A stretch of 40,381 bases of DNA. It comes from Teichococcus deserti (lineage in GTDB: Bacteria > Pseudomonadota > Alphaproteobacteria > Acetobacterales > Acetobacteraceae). Every line of letters starts with the position of its first letter. The first letter of the stretch is position 1. Location: assembly GCF_001982615.1 (NCBI RefSeq), contig NZ_MLCO01000012.1, positions 1 to 40,381 on the forward strand, given 5' to 3'. The position numbers were made by a program, and so were the translations under genes. The notes beneath the pieces are model-generated. The model had not been told where the DNA came from. It saw nothing but the letters and a program-made list of their open reading frames with translations, and ran no database searches. Shown here piece by piece: positions 1-8,506 of the stretch.

Positions 1-37
1 CTGACTGGACGTCAAGCCTAGCTCCGGCCGAATAACC
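1..37. repeat. Terminal direct repeat, left copy (circle junction)
   Basis: These 37 bases are identical to positions 40345-40381. An exact end-to-end duplication of this size is what an assembler leaves when it walks around a circular molecule, so the unit is probably a 40,344 bp circle. The right copy contains the stop codon of the last gene (40016-40348), so that gene lies intact across the junction. Confidence 0.85.
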
Positions 38-90
38 CCAAACCTGGCATTGCCATGCGGACATTCAGCCAATGCGCTGATGGTGAGGCG

Positions 91-213
91 TCATCGTGCT
101 TGATCAATAAAGCGCTGGGAGCCTAACCCCGCTCCCTGCGCCTTCCGCACTTCGTTCAGCACTGCCTCATGCGTCGCCAGGATCCGCCGCAGCGTGGGTT
201 TTTCCCTTGTCAC
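91..213 (-). CDS. Possible small protein, 40 aa
   Basis: A short leftward reading frame begins at a GTG that overlaps the TGA of an even shorter 20-codon frame (272 to 210, starting MAEQITMGIEEM). It encodes a basic, helical-looking peptide (TREKPTLRRILATHEAVLNE near its start). The overlap of stop and start looks like a translationally coupled pair, but both frames are so short that chance is possible. No family is recognised. The remainder of the 1-419 interval holds nothing else I can support. Confidence 0.25.
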   Translation of the reverse strand: MTREKPTLRRILATHEAVLNEVRKAQGAGLGSQRFIDQAR

Positions 214-419
214 TTGCCTCGGCGATTGCCCTTGTGCATCTCCTCAATCCCCATCGTTATCTGCTCGGCCATAGCCGTCGCGTATCTTGAGCAGAACGGC
301 GGCTGCTCCTGGTCGGCTGCTTTACGGCGCTAACCGTCGTCAACGACGCAGCTATCCTCGCAGCGGAAACGTTGAGTTCGACGGGCTGAGTGCCTGGCCT
401 TCTCTAGGAGGAGTCTCCC

Positions 420-1211
420 GTGACAGTCATCGTCTCTGTGAAAATCAACGACGGTGTCGTGATGGCGGCCGACAGCGCAGGCACCATGGCCAGTGGGCAG
501 GTCTATGCCCATGCTAACAAGATCACAAACCTCTATGAGGGCCTGCCAATCGGCGCGATGTCTACCGGCGCAGGGGGCATCGGTAGTGAATCTGTGGAGA
601 CACTTCTGAAAGACCTGCGGCGGCGCTTCGCTGGGATGGACCCCGCGCACCCAGACTGGCGTTTAGACCCTACGGCCTACACGCTAGGGGAGGTTGCGCA
701 GCGGCTGCGGGCATTCGTCTTCGAGAAGGTCCTGGCCTGCGGTGAGGACACGCCTCTACAAATACGGGTCTGCGGCTATTCTACCGGGCGTCCGCTGGCT
801 GAGGTGTGGGAGGTCAGCTTTGCCGGAGGAGCCTGCTCGGCACCGCGCTGCATCATGGGCGAGGAGAGCTTCGGCATCTTGTGGGACGGGCAGTACGAGG
901 CCCTGAACCGTCTGATCCTTGGAACCGGCTTTGAGATTAGAGCGGCGCTTACCCGCCACGGGGTTCCCGCGCATCAAGTTCCGACGTTGCAGGAAAACCT
1001 CGTCAAAGACCTCTACGCCACACTCTCAGTTCCAGCGATGCCTATCCAGGACGCGATCGACCTCGCACGCTTCCTCGTCGAAACAACTATCGGCTTTGTG
1101 CGCTTCGCGGTGTTCCTTCCCAAATCCGTCGGCGGCGCAGTGCAGATTGCCGTGATCACCAAGCACGAGGGCTTCCGCTGGGTCCAGCAACGGAATCTTT
1201 ATCATCCATAG
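420..1211 (+). CDS. Proteasome-beta/HslV-like Ntn hydrolase, 263 aa
   Basis: The N-terminus (MTVIVSVKINDGVVMAADSA) has the layout of proteasome beta and HslV subunits. After Met removal, Thr2 would be the N-terminal nucleophile, and Asp18 and Lys34 fall exactly where Asp17 and Lys33 lie relative to Thr1 in proteasomes. A glycine-rich stretch (STGAGGIGSESVE, about residues 48-60) matches the region after the third strand. The start is a GTG preceded by AGGAGGA at good spacing, which places Thr in position 2. At 263 aa it is longer than HslV (about 175 aa), with extra C-terminal sequence I cannot assign. No HslU-type ATPase, Pup-ligase or partner subunit lies nearby. By family knowledge it would be a self-processing threonine hydrolase; the substrate is unknown. 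It stands alone, with a degenerate receiver on the opposite strand downstream. Confidence 0.75.
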   Translation: MTVIVSVKINDGVVMAADSAGTMASGQVYAHANKITNLYEGLPIGAMSTGAGGIGSESVETLLKDLRRRFAGMDPAHPDWRLDPTAYTLGEVAQRLRAFVFEKVLACGEDTPLQIRVCGYSTGRPLAEVWEVSFAGGACSAPRCIMGEESFGILWDGQYEALNRLILGTGFEIRAALTRHGVPAHQVPTLQENLVKDLYATLSVPAMPIQDAIDLARFLVETTIGFVRFAVFLPKSVGGAVQIAVITKHEGFRWVQQRNLYHP

Positions 1212-1355
1212 GAGAGTATTAGAGAATTGGTGAGAAGCTGAGAAGGACGCATATTTGCCGACAATGCGGCAAACGTCGTTCAGCCACCCAGCTGTCGCGT
1301 TTTTCGAGAGTTATCGTGCAGAAGAAGGCAGTTCCTACCGATCAAGAGCCAGCGC

Positions 1356-1703
1356 TTATGCTGGCGGCTGGTCGGTCAAGGAGGGGGCCAGTGACGATCG
1401 CACCGAAGCCTCCAACCAAGTTTCAGAGAAGGGCGAAGGCACCTGCACAACGGGCAGGCCCCAGGTGCGCAGACAGGCCTGCAGACCGCGACCAGGTGCA
1501 TCGAGCTCGGCCTCTTCGGGAAGCAAGACAAGATGCGCTTCCTCTTGCTGGAAGAAGAGAAGCGCAGCTGCAGCATTGGGAACGATGCCTGCAACGGTAG
1601 CGTCGGCGCGACTGACACAGAGCGCGATGACTTCCGCCTCTTGGCTGTCTTCTTCCACGATCAGAACACGGCCGAGCGATGCGGTAGCCGCGTGGTCAGG
1701 CAT
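1356..1703 (-). CDS. Degenerate receiver-domain (pseudo-receiver) protein, 115 aa
   Basis: A single CheY-like fold with no output domain. The first strand and acidic turn are visible (GRVLIVEEDSQEAEVIAL, residues 11-28), followed by the family pattern of an alanine/valine-glycine second strand (DATVAGIVPNAAAALLFF). At the end of the third strand, where the phospho-acceptor Asp should sit, the sequence reads LVLLPEEAEL, with Pro at the Asp position. The conserved switch Lys is not recognisable. It is therefore probably not phosphorylated in the usual way and may act by protein binding. It belongs to the set of seven related proteins on this plasmid (also at 3.2, 7.2, 30.7, 31.2, 31.8 and 32.3 kb). 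The word TTATCGTG lies on both sides of it (1311-1318 and 1811-1818). Confidence 0.7.
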   Translation of the reverse strand: MPDHAATASLGRVLIVEEDSQEAEVIALCVSRADATVAGIVPNAAAALLFFQQEEAHLVLLPEEAELDAPGRGLQACLRTWGLPVVQVPSPFSETWLEASVRSSLAPSLTDQPPA

Positions 1704-1973
1704 TCCATGGCAGCCTCTGAAATTTGGCAGGCTCTATATCGGCAATGAACGTAGGCTCCTACACGAGAAACGTAGTGGCCTGGTCAGGACGGCACAGCCA
1801 TGACCGAGAATTATCGTGTCCATATGCCGAGAGGCGCGAGCTTCAAACCCTGGTTGCAGCCTGGTGCGGCCGATGCGATAGAGACCGCGGGTGCAGTTCC
1901 AAGAACGGGGCGGGCAGGGCGTAGCGTTGGTCGGGCCGCCAGCGTGCATTGCCTATGCCCGGAAAGTGCCCTG

Positions 1974-3162
1974 ATGGCCCAACACATCCACGCCCGCCCC
2001 AGCGCTCTCCGCCGGTTCCTCGAAGCGCAGTCTTCTGCAGGCCTCGTCCTGATGGCCGCCGCAGCCTTGGCATTGGTCATCGCTGATTCGCCTCTGGCTG
2101 GCTATGACGCTCTGCTGCACAGCTATGCCGGCCCTTTGTCGATCAGCCATTGGATCAATGACGGGTTGATGGCGATCTTCTTCCTGCTGGTCGGGCTGGA
2201 GATCAAACGAGAAGCCCTGAATGGGCAACTCGCAACCTGGCCGCGCCGCGCCCTACCGAGCATTGCTGCGGCCGGCGGTATGGCGCTGCCGGCACTGATC
2301 TACCTGGCCTTCAACAACGGACCGACGCTGCATGGCTGGGCTATCCCGGCCGCAACTGACATCGCCTTCGCGCTTGGCGTCATCTCTCTCCTAGGCAAGA
2401 GGGTCCAGCTTCGCTGCGGGTCTTTCTGGCAGCCCTGGCTATTATCGATGATCTTGGAGCTGTCGTCATCATCGCCCTCTTCTACACGGCAGGCTTGTCG
2501 CTGCCGGATCTCGCCGGCGCTTCTGCTGTGGTGGCTGCGCTGATCGGCCTGAACCGAATTGGGGTTCGCCGGCTTCTTCCGTATCTGCTGCTTGGGCTTG
2601 TGCTGTGGTCGCTGGTGCTGCGGTCCGGGATTCATGCCACGCTGGCAGGCGTGATCCTCGCCTTCACGAATCCTCTGCAGAAAACACCAGAGTAGGCCGA
2701 CACTGCGGCGGATTGTCCACTTCATCGGCTAGAGCATACACTGCACCTGCCGGTCGGCTTCTTGATTGTCCCTGTCTCTGTCTTTGTCTTAGCCGACGCG
2801 GGCGTGCCGCTCTTAGGCTTGTCCGCTGAAGTGCTGGCGGCGCCGGTGACCCTCGGCGTCGGGCTGGGACTGCTGTTCGGCAAGGTTGCGGGTGTGTTCG
2901 GCTCTCCATGCTGGCGATCCGCTTGGGGGTGGCGGACATGCCCGCCTATGCAGGACGTCTTCAAATGCTCGGCGTGCCGCTGCTCTGCGGCATCGGCTTC
3001 ACCATGAGCCTCTTCATCACCTTGCTCGCCTTTCCTGGCGATCCTCTCCTGTAGGCCGAAGCAAAGATTGGGATCCTTGCCGGATCGTTCATTTCTGGTC
3101 TGCTCGGCTACGCCTTGCTGCGCATTGCGCCGCAGGACTGGCTTGGCACGCCGTCACGGTAG
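1974..3162 (+). pseudogene. nhaA: Na+/H+ antiporter NhaA, broken by two frameshifts and two stops
   Basis: Translation in pieces gives a nearly full NhaA, an inner-membrane Na+/H+ antiporter of about 390 aa. Frame 1 from ATG 1974 covers the first helices, including [14 protein letters not shown] and [17 protein letters not shown] one-base loss near 2411 moves the frame. The next piece has the functional [12 protein letters not shown] motif with the paired aspartates. An in-frame TAG at 2693 interrupts before the CPLHRLEHTLH segment, a second one-base loss near 2905 shifts the frame, and another TAG lies at 3053 before the last helix, which ends at 3160-3162. Every segment keeps recognisable NhaA sequence, so this is a recently broken gene, not random similarity. 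No single polypeptide could be a complete transporter. Confidence 0.85.
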
Positions 3163-3209
3163 AGCCGACATGAGAACCGCAAATTATCTTCCTTGCAGAA
3201 CTCTCAGGC

Positions 3210-3608
3210 TTAGTGGGCAACCGCGGTACGCACTCCCGTCACCGCCTGATAGACGGCCGCGATAAACGTGAGGTAGGAAAACGGCCAGGCCAGTTGCTCA
3301 CCGGCAATCCGCGTCTTCGGTGAGCCCATAGGGCTCCAGCCAATGACCAGGGCTGGTATGTGCTGCTCCGCCAGAATATCGCCAAGCGCCTCGGCGCCTT
3401 GGCCTCGCTCCAGGCCATCGGCGAAAACAACCGCAGAGATGCATTCGGTGCGAAGGATCAGCAAGGCTGCTTCCACACTTCGGACAGGTCCTGCGACGAC
3501 TGCCCCTGCCTTCTGCAAAGATGCCAGAAGATTGTCGGAGCGGATGTTGTCCTCTTCCACAAGCAGAATGCGGCTCGTTGGCAACTGTTCCATGGGATCG
3601 CTGGGCAT
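3210..3608 (-). CDS. Degenerate receiver-domain (pseudo-receiver) protein, 132 aa
   Basis: Stand-alone receiver-like protein. The strand-1 acidic patch is present (SRILLVEEDN, about residues 12-21) and is followed by the family signature AGAVVAGPVRSVEAALLIL. Strand 3 reads SAVVFADGLE: aligned with its siblings the acceptor position is Ala, with an Asp one residue later, so phosphorylation is doubtful. The usual KP switch motif is replaced by AWPFSY. CACGATAA lies 38 bp upstream of the start (3646-3653). Its closest relatives are the other pseudo-receivers of this plasmid. It sits directly downstream of, and convergent with, the broken nhaA. Confidence 0.7.
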   Translation of the reverse strand: MPSDPMEQLPTSRILLVEEDNIRSDNLLASLQKAGAVVAGPVRSVEAALLILRTECISAVVFADGLERGQGAEALGDILAEQHIPALVIGWSPMGSPKTRIAGEQLAWPFSYLTFIAAVYQAVTGVRTAVAH

Positions 3609-3749
3609 CGACGCAAGCTTTCAATGTGGGTGCTCAGACATGCAACACGATAATTGGAACCGGGTATGGCAGAAATCGGACCCAATTATGAACGGGTATC
3701 ATCCTGCCAAGCTGACCGGTCAGATTGCCGCTAGGACCCCGCGCGTCCC

Positions 3750-3975
3750 ATGAACGCCTATGAATTCAGCAAGGCGCTGCGCGTGATCCGCTGGTCCTTC
3801 ATTGAGGCGGCCGGGCAGCTGAACCTAGCCGACAGCACCATCGGAAGATGGCCAGCGGCCATGCCAAGATGCCCGACGACATCTCCACCTGGCTGCGCGC
3901 CTACGCCTCCGAACTCGACGGCGTGCATGCCCAGCATCCGCCGCCGCGGCGCCCGGAACGGCTCGCCAGGTCATG
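3750..3975 (+). pseudogene. Small HTH-like protein, frameshifted copy
   Basis: Damaged counterpart of the 74-aa gene at 8282-8506. The first 31 codons match it almost perfectly. One C is then missing in the ATC-CGG context near 3842, after which the correct sequence (MASGHAKMPDDISTWLRAYA) continues in another frame. The TGA that ends the intact copy inside ATGA has become TGG here, so the shifted frame also runs past the proper end. Confidence 0.75.
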
Positions 3976-4281
3976 GACGAGCCGCCGGTCGTCACGCTGC
4001 TGCCGGCAGGCGGGTGCGTCGGCGATTGGCGCGGCTGGCGGCTCGATATGCATTGCGGCTGCTGCGTCACCCAATGGTCAATCAATCGCATGATCGAGCA
4101 GCAGCGATTGCCAGCCTGGCAGCTGATCAGCGTCGCCGTCGCCCGGCTGCGCTGCCGGCAATGCGGCGAGCGGGTTCACAGCGCCACCTTTCGTGACCGG
4201 GAAGGCACCGGGGTACATGGCATCGTGCATCACCGCACAGGCATCCTGGTGCCGGTGCTCGAGGACCTGCTGCAGGGCTGA
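3973..4281 (+). CDS. Uncharacterised cysteine-bearing protein, 102 aa (module copy 1)
   Basis: Homolog of the 107-aa protein at 8503-8826 (LPAGGCVGDWRGW here, LPPAGGCIGDWRGW there). The reading frame is uninterrupted although both neighbours are broken. The N-terminus is a few residues shorter. It has scattered Cys (CGCC near residue 32 and CRQCG near residue 61), the second being a possible half zinc ribbon. It may still be translated, but since its two partners are lost it is more likely a relic in passing. No function can be assigned. Confidence 0.45.
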   Translation: MDEPPVVTLLPAGGCVGDWRGWRLDMHCGCCVTQWSINRMIEQQRLPAWQLISVAVARLRCRQCGERVHSATFRDREGTGVHGIVHHRTGILVPVLEDLLQG

Positions 4282-4284
4282 CCC

Positions 4285-4655
4285 ATTGCGCACAACTGGA
4301 GCCAGGAAAAGTTGATGCGCTACCGGCGGGCGGAGCCGGTGGACGACTTCGTCAGCTGGATGCTGGTAGCCGGCTGCGCCCAGCACGGCGCGCGCGCCCA
4401 CCTGGTCTCGACCCTGTTGAAGGCGCCGAACCCACCGGCAACGCTGGGCGCGTTGGCCGGCCGGCTGCAGAGCCACTCTTGCCGCACGCAACCCAAGGGC
4501 GTGCTGCTGCGGAAGCATGACAAGGTACCGGCCAAAGGCAGCATCTAACTGCGCTACCCGGCCAGCGTGAAGCGGGCTGAGCGCGCGCCCTGGGGCATGG
4601 AGCAAACGGAATGGTGGGCGCCTATCTGGGGGCATGCAGGCGGCGGAAGCGGTAG
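4285..4655 (+). pseudogene. Third module gene, copy 1, lost start and premature stop
   Basis: Counterpart of the 125-aa gene at 8831-9208. The start codon is ATT here (4285-4287), although the flanking GCGCACAACTGGAGCCA is kept. A TAA at 4546-4548 replaces the Trp codon of the intact copy, and the CRFC motif has decayed to SHSC. Homology continues beyond the stop (LRYPASVKRAERAPWGMEQ). From about 4655 to 5068 I see no gene. Confidence 0.75.
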
Positions 4656-5068
4656 GGTCTGCTTCCGACTCACCGGTGCGGCGCCCTATGCCTCTAAACC
4701 GCCGAAGCAATGATGAAGGAGCAGAGTCGATCAGAGGCGGAACCGCAGCATATGGACCTCTGCTTACCAAGATGCACAAGCTGGCACCTGTCGAGGGATA
4801 CGGCGAGCACTGCTGATGGCCGACCTGCGCCCTGTGCACGATTTCCGAACGGTGGGCTTCTGGATGTGCTAGATTGTTTTGGTAAGCCGTGAAGCCATCG
4901 AAAACGCTTTGTACGACGGCGATGCTTTTTTGGCACCAAAGTCAGGCGGCAGCCACGCTGCTCTATAGCATCGGCGCCTTCGCTCCCAAACTGCCGAACG
5001 ACGTGCCTTGCGCCCTCCGACCATACAGGATCGGAGGCTTACGACGCGTACGCGTCTCGGAGGCTATT

Positions 5069-5434
5069 ATGCAAAGGCCCTACCCGTTTACAAGCCTGCA
5101 TCCCGGATGGGACGGAAGGCTGATGCTTTTCGATGTCCTGATCGATAGCAAGGCTGTTCCCTGTTCCATCTCCAGGTCGGCCATATTAGAAATTGCCGAG
5201 CATTGCTCCGAGGTGTGCTTCAGCCTTCCGTCGTATTTCAACCGGAATCGTGGGCTGATCGAAAACATCGCCCGCAGAAAGTACGCAGAGCAAACCAGCA
5301 GGCTTCCTGGTCGCCTGCATCTCTGGGCGGACGATGTCGTGGAACCGCCGCCGGGGGGCTCACCCACCACAGCAGCTCAGATCGCTTGTGCCGATGTGCG
5401 TGGCGTCAAAGCTGTGGGAGTTCGCTTCGCCTAA
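5069..5434 (+). CDS. DUF1488-like small protein, 121 aa
   Basis: Soluble protein with the pattern HPGWDGRLMLFDVLIDSKAV followed by PCSISRSAILEIAE. The W-D-G-R/M-L-F then C-x-I-S layout resembles DUF1488 proteins, which are short and of unknown role. The ATG at 5069 is preceded by GGAGGCTATT, a good ribosome binding site; the frame is open further upstream but without one. A paralog of exactly the same length lies on the other strand at 23688-24053 and shares CSISRSA, GRLHxWADD and VEPPPG. A DUF2934 gene follows 33 bp downstream and may be co-transcribed. Confidence 0.65.
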   Translation: MQRPYPFTSLHPGWDGRLMLFDVLIDSKAVPCSISRSAILEIAEHCSEVCFSLPSYFNRNRGLIENIARRKYAEQTSRLPGRLHLWADDVVEPPPGGSPTTAAQIACADVRGVKAVGVRFA

Positions 5435-5467
5435 CCGGCAGGCGCTTCAACTTAGGCTGGCAAGGGC

Positions 5468-5914
5468 GTGAAGGTCATCAATAAGACGCCGATGCGTCCG
5501 CTTCATGACGGCGACCTTCCGGTACCTCCCGCGTCATCGCTTCACTTGATCTTCGAGCAGGGTAGGATCAGTTCAATGCCATCGCACATCACAGCCGCAG
5601 CCTTAGATGCCTCTTCCGAAGAACGAAGTGAGGATGACGGCATGCCGGAACACCCTTTGAAAGCGGCCGATGCCCTGAAGTGGGCGGCTGATCGGGGAAA
5701 AAGAGTTGCCGATGCTGAACCCGGCCCGGGCCTACCCGAGCTGGAAAAAGGCCGGCGCATTACCTGTGAGGAAATCCGCACTGATGCCTATTTCCTGTGG
5801 GAGGCGGACGGCTGCAAAGAAGGTATGGCTGAGACCTACTGGATCCAGGCACGTGACCGTATCAAGGCCGACCGACGCTTTCTGACGATCAGCGAGACCA
5901 GCTTCCCCACCTAG
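5468..5914 (+). CDS. DUF2934-containing protein, 148 aa
   Basis: The C-terminal third (about residues 105-135: EEIRTDAYFLWEADGCKEGM, then AETYWIQARDRI) is a clear DUF2934 motif, with the I-R-x-x-A-Y-x-L-W-E core. Such proteins are common in alphaproteobacteria and have no known activity. The N-terminal two thirds are acidic and probably disordered. The start may lie further in, for example at Met37. The gene ends in TAG exactly where an IS5-family element begins. Joining the flanks without the element would also give TAG, so the insertion did not truncate it. Confidence 0.65.
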   Translation: MKVINKTPMRPLHDGDLPVPPASSLHLIFEQGRISSMPSHITAAALDASSEERSEDDGMPEHPLKAADALKWAADRGKRVADAEPGPGLPELEKGRRITCEEIRTDAYFLWEADGCKEGMAETYWIQARDRIKADRRFLTISETSFPT

Positions 5915-6757
5915 AGGCTGTTATGGACCTCCAGCCAGGTAACGATCAGGCTGGGGGGGATGACTATCCGCAAACCTTATCCATCCAACGTTTCCGACGA
6001 TGAGTGGGCGCTGGTCGCGCCCTATCTGACGCTGATGCCGGAACATAGCGGCCAGCGCGAGCATCAGCTGCGCGAGGTATTCAACGGGCTGCGCTACGTC
6101 ATCAAGACGGGTGCGCCGTGGCGTTGAATGCCGAACGACCTGCCGCCTTGGGCCACGGTGTAGCAGCAGGCGCAGCGCTGGCTGGCGGCGGGTGCTTCGA
6201 GGCCCTGGCCGAGGACCTCCGCCGCGTCCTGCGTGTCGCCGCGGAGCGGAAAGCGCAGCCCAGCGCAGCCATCCTCGACAGCCGAACGCTGCGCTCCTCT
6301 CCAGAAAGCGGCACCCGCGCCGGGTATGACGGGGCCAAGCGGAAGAAGGGCTCGAAGCTGCACATGGCGGTCGACACGCTGGGGCATCTGCTGGCGCTGC
6401 ACGTCACGCCCGCCAGCGCCGACGATCGCACTGGCCAAGGCCGTGCAAGCCTCCACAGGAGAGAGCGTCGACCTCGCCTACGTCGATCAAGGCTTCACTG
6501 GCGCGCGCGCCGCCGCGGCGGCAAAGGCGCCCGGCATCGAGCTTGAGGTGGTGAAGCTCTCCGAAGCCAAGCGTGGCTTCGTGTTGCTGCCACGGCGTTG
6601 GGTGGTCGAGCGATCCTTCGCCTGGCCACCCGCTTCCGCCGCCTGGTCAAAGAATACGAGCGCTATGCCAGTACCCTCGCTGAACTCCACCTGATCGCTT
6701 TCGCCTGCCTCATGCTCAAGCAGGCAGCAGGACTGGCCACCGGTTCATAACAGCCTT
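5914..6757 (+). mobile_element. IS5-family insertion sequence (IS427-like), 844 bp, defective
   Basis: The ends are imperfect inverted repeats: GAGGCTGTTATGGACC at the left, and at the right a sequence whose complement reads AAGGCTGTTATGAACC. Both sides are flanked by TA (5912-5913 and 6758-6759), the short target duplication typical of the IS427/IS1031 branch of IS5. It contains one broken transposase gene, so it cannot move by itself. Confidence 0.8.
5960..6750 (+). pseudogene. IS5-family DDE transposase, multiply frameshifted
   Basis: It starts MTIRKPYPSNVSDDEWALVA and runs in one frame to a TGA after GAPWR at 6124-6126. The following [20 protein letters not shown] segment, with [20 protein letters not shown], carries the DDE catalytic core. 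Frame changes occur near 6430 and again near 6625, after WVVERSFAW. The last codons ([19 protein letters not shown]) end at TAA 6748-6750. At least one stop and two frame breaks make it inactive. It is a different element from the one at 9865-10705. Confidence 0.8.
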
Positions 6758-6760
6758 TAG

Positions 6761-7185
6761 GCTATCAAGTACGATCCGGAGGCGATGCCTCGAAGTGCCG
6801 CCCGCATGGCCTTCGGTCGTGATCATAGCAGCGGTGCGGTAGGGCGAGATGCTGCTGAGAGTTGGTTTATCGAATATTTTATGGATTTCGCCTGTTGGCA
6901 GATCAGTGTGCTTGCCGAAATTTGGCAGGCACTTGAGAGTATCCCTAAGGGGCCTCTCGGTCATGTCTATGCCGACGCCCGCTGTGTGGAAGCCGTTTCC
7001 TGCGGAGGGAGCAGATCAAGTTTAAGATTGGAGCTCGATCTCGCTGACCTTCTTCTGAGACCCTTCAGAAGGGATACCGATCAGCACGACCGTGTGATGG
7101 CCGTTCTTCCCGAACGATAAGCGGGGCTTATCGTGCGGAACAGGATCTTATTTCGTGGCTGATCGGCCTTGGTGCTGCCGCTGGA
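6761..7185. other. Intergenic stretch with a TTATCGTG palindrome
   Basis: No convincing gene. A frame of 111 codons from 6785 follows a GGAGG but looks unlike a protein in composition, and I leave it unsupported. The stretch holds a perfect palindrome, ACGATAAG-CGGGG-CTTATCGT at 7114-7134, 50 bp beyond the stop of the receiver gene at 7186-7551 on that gene's strand. It could end transcription or be a binding site. Confidence 0.4.
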
Positions 7186-7551
7186 TCACGGCATCCGACA
7201 GGGTGGCAATGAGACGGTGGGGTCGAATGGCCACTGAACCACAGAATGGTCGCGGAGCAGCGGGTCTTCATTGTCCGCGGGCGTCAGGCTGAGAACCACC
7301 GACGGCACCATCTGCTGGTCAAGAAGAGCTGCCAGCGGGTCGGCCCGCGTGGATCGGAGAAGGCTGTTGTAGACAGCGCCGTCCAGCGTCATCGAGGTCG
7401 CCAACTCAAGTGCATGCGAAACTGTGGCAACTGGACCAACGACCTGCGCTCCTGCTTCTTCCAAAACGTCAGCCGCATGGATCGCGAGCAAGTAGCTATC
7501 CTCCGCCACCAAGATGCGACGACGGAACAGCGCAGCATGAGTTATTCCCAT
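7186..7551 (-). CDS. Degenerate receiver-domain (pseudo-receiver) protein, 121 aa
   Basis: Receiver-like fold alone. Strand 1 is RRILVAEDSYLLAIHAADVL (about residues 11-30), followed by the family signature EEAGAQVVGPV. The end of strand 3 reads DGAVYNSLLRS, with Asn in place of the phospho-acceptor Asp. Where the switch Lys-Pro belongs the sequence is QWPFDP. The start ATG follows a strong AGGAGG, so it is clearly translated. It is very close in plan to the products at 31250-31606 and 30656-31140, which also have Asn. A palindrome containing TTATCGTG lies just past its stop. Confidence 0.75.
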   Translation of the reverse strand: MGITHAALFRRRILVAEDSYLLAIHAADVLEEAGAQVVGPVATVSHALELATSMTLDGAVYNSLLRSTRADPLAALLDQQMVPSVVLSLTPADNEDPLLRDHSVVQWPFDPTVSLPPCRMP

Positions 7552-7839
7552 GCAGACCTCCTCCGTTAGCTTTGGAACCGGTCATGCCGTTTCCGTGAAT
7601 TATCTAAGCAGGAGCAGGCCTTTGATGCAACACGTTTCGATATAAAAACTAAGATGCCAGCTTGTTGTCGTGGCGCCCTTCGCAGCGCCTCGGCGATCTG
7701 CTTGTCGACATTTGCCCTGCGTCCACTCACTTCAATAGCGGGCATTATCGTTCTGAAGAAGTTGTGCTGAGTGGCATCTTGCTACCTAGGGTTACATATT
7801 TCCTGCCGATGCAACCGGTGTGAAATGAGGAAGCAAGCT

Positions 7840-8133
7840 ATGCCTGGGCCCGAAACACCTCTCCAGAAGGCGCGTCGGCGTGTCAGAGAGGGGGAAGTCC
7901 GCGTGGCAGATCAGGCGGCGATTGTCGCTCACTTGCAAACCAGCCCTTTTCTCGAAATTGCGTCGATCGCGGAGGACCTTCTGCAGCAGTACAACGAGCT
8001 TCTGCAGCAGGCTCAGGACCAGGTTGTCCGGCTGGAACGAGCAGGGAGCGCCCACCTCAGCTACCAAAAGGCGGCCGTTCCAGCCTTCCGCAAAGGCAGA
8101 GCCGCAACAGCCGGTGCGGAAGGGCGTCACTGA
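7840..8133 (+). CDS. Small helical protein, 97 aa, unknown function
   Basis: Mostly charged helices: KARRRVREGEVRVADQAAIV (about residues 9-28) then EDLLQQYNELLQQAQDQVVR (about residues 47-66), the latter with heptad spacing that suggests a coiled coil. It resembles a widespread class of short alphaproteobacterial proteins with an R-x-x-E-G-E-x-R-V-A-x-Q pattern, but I cannot name a family. The ATG at 7840 has GAGG nine bases upstream; an in-frame ATG at 7825 is less well placed. The C-terminus is rich in Ala and Gly. Confidence 0.55.
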   Translation: MPGPETPLQKARRRVREGEVRVADQAAIVAHLQTSPFLEIASIAEDLLQQYNELLQQAQDQVVRLERAGSAHLSYQKAAVPAFRKGRAATAGAEGRH

Positions 8134-8281
8134 GAGGCACGAGCTTGTTCCCCGTCTGCCAGCCGTGTGGGGAGCATAGGCAATGCGGCAACTGGCAGGA
8201 GCTCTCGCCATGAGCGCGCCAGCCGGGAATTATCGTGCAGAGCTGCCCGCGAGGATCGCCGCTGCGGCGCCGGTTCGGCCC

Positions 8282-8506
8282 ATGGACGCCTATGAATTTA
8301 GCAAGGCGCTGCGCGTGATCCGCTGGTCCTTCATCGAAGCGGCCGGGCAGCTGAACCTGGCGGACAGCACCATCCGGAAGATGGCCACTGGCCATAGCAA
8401 GGTGCCAGAGGATATCGCCGTCTGGCTGCGCGCCTATGCCGACGACGTGGCTGCGGCCCGGAATCGGCACCCGCCGCCGCGGCGCCCTGGCCGGCCGCTG
8501 TCATGA
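8282..8506 (+). CDS. Small HTH-like protein, 74 aa, first gene of module
   Basis: YEFSKALRVIRWSFIEAAGQ then LNLADSTIRKMATG looks like a helix-turn-helix resembling phage Cro/XRE-type regulators: two helices, a turn, and a basic recognition helix. The segment ending AVWLRAYADDV is a further helix. A decayed copy is at 3750. Its stop overlaps the next start as ATGA (8503-8506), so translation of the two is coupled. No clear Shine-Dalgarno precedes the ATG. The upstream frame is open to 8183, so the start is uncertain. TTATCGTG lies 45 bp upstream (8230-8237). Regulatory role inferred only from the fold pattern. Confidence 0.5.
   Translation: MDAYEFSKALRVIRWSFIEAAGQLNLADSTIRKMATGHSKVPEDIAVWLRAYADDVAAARNRHPPPRRPGRPLS

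Larger units (their letters stand above)
3750..4655 (+). repeat. Decayed copy of the 8282-9190 gene module
   Basis: This stretch is homologous along its length to 8282-9190 and carries the same three genes in the same order. Long runs of codons match (for example MNAYEFSKALRVIRWSF here versus MDAYEFSKALRVIRWSF there; GCAQHGARA in both). This copy is the damaged one: it has a lost base near 3842, an ATG changed to ATT at 4285 and a stop at 4546. The fourth gene of the intact module (9205-9654) has no counterpart here. Homology fades by about 4655. Confidence 0.85.

Noticed and set aside
6785-7120. 111-codon frame after a GGAGG
   Set aside because: Composition and lack of any pattern suggest chance; the competing frame on the other strand is equally poor.
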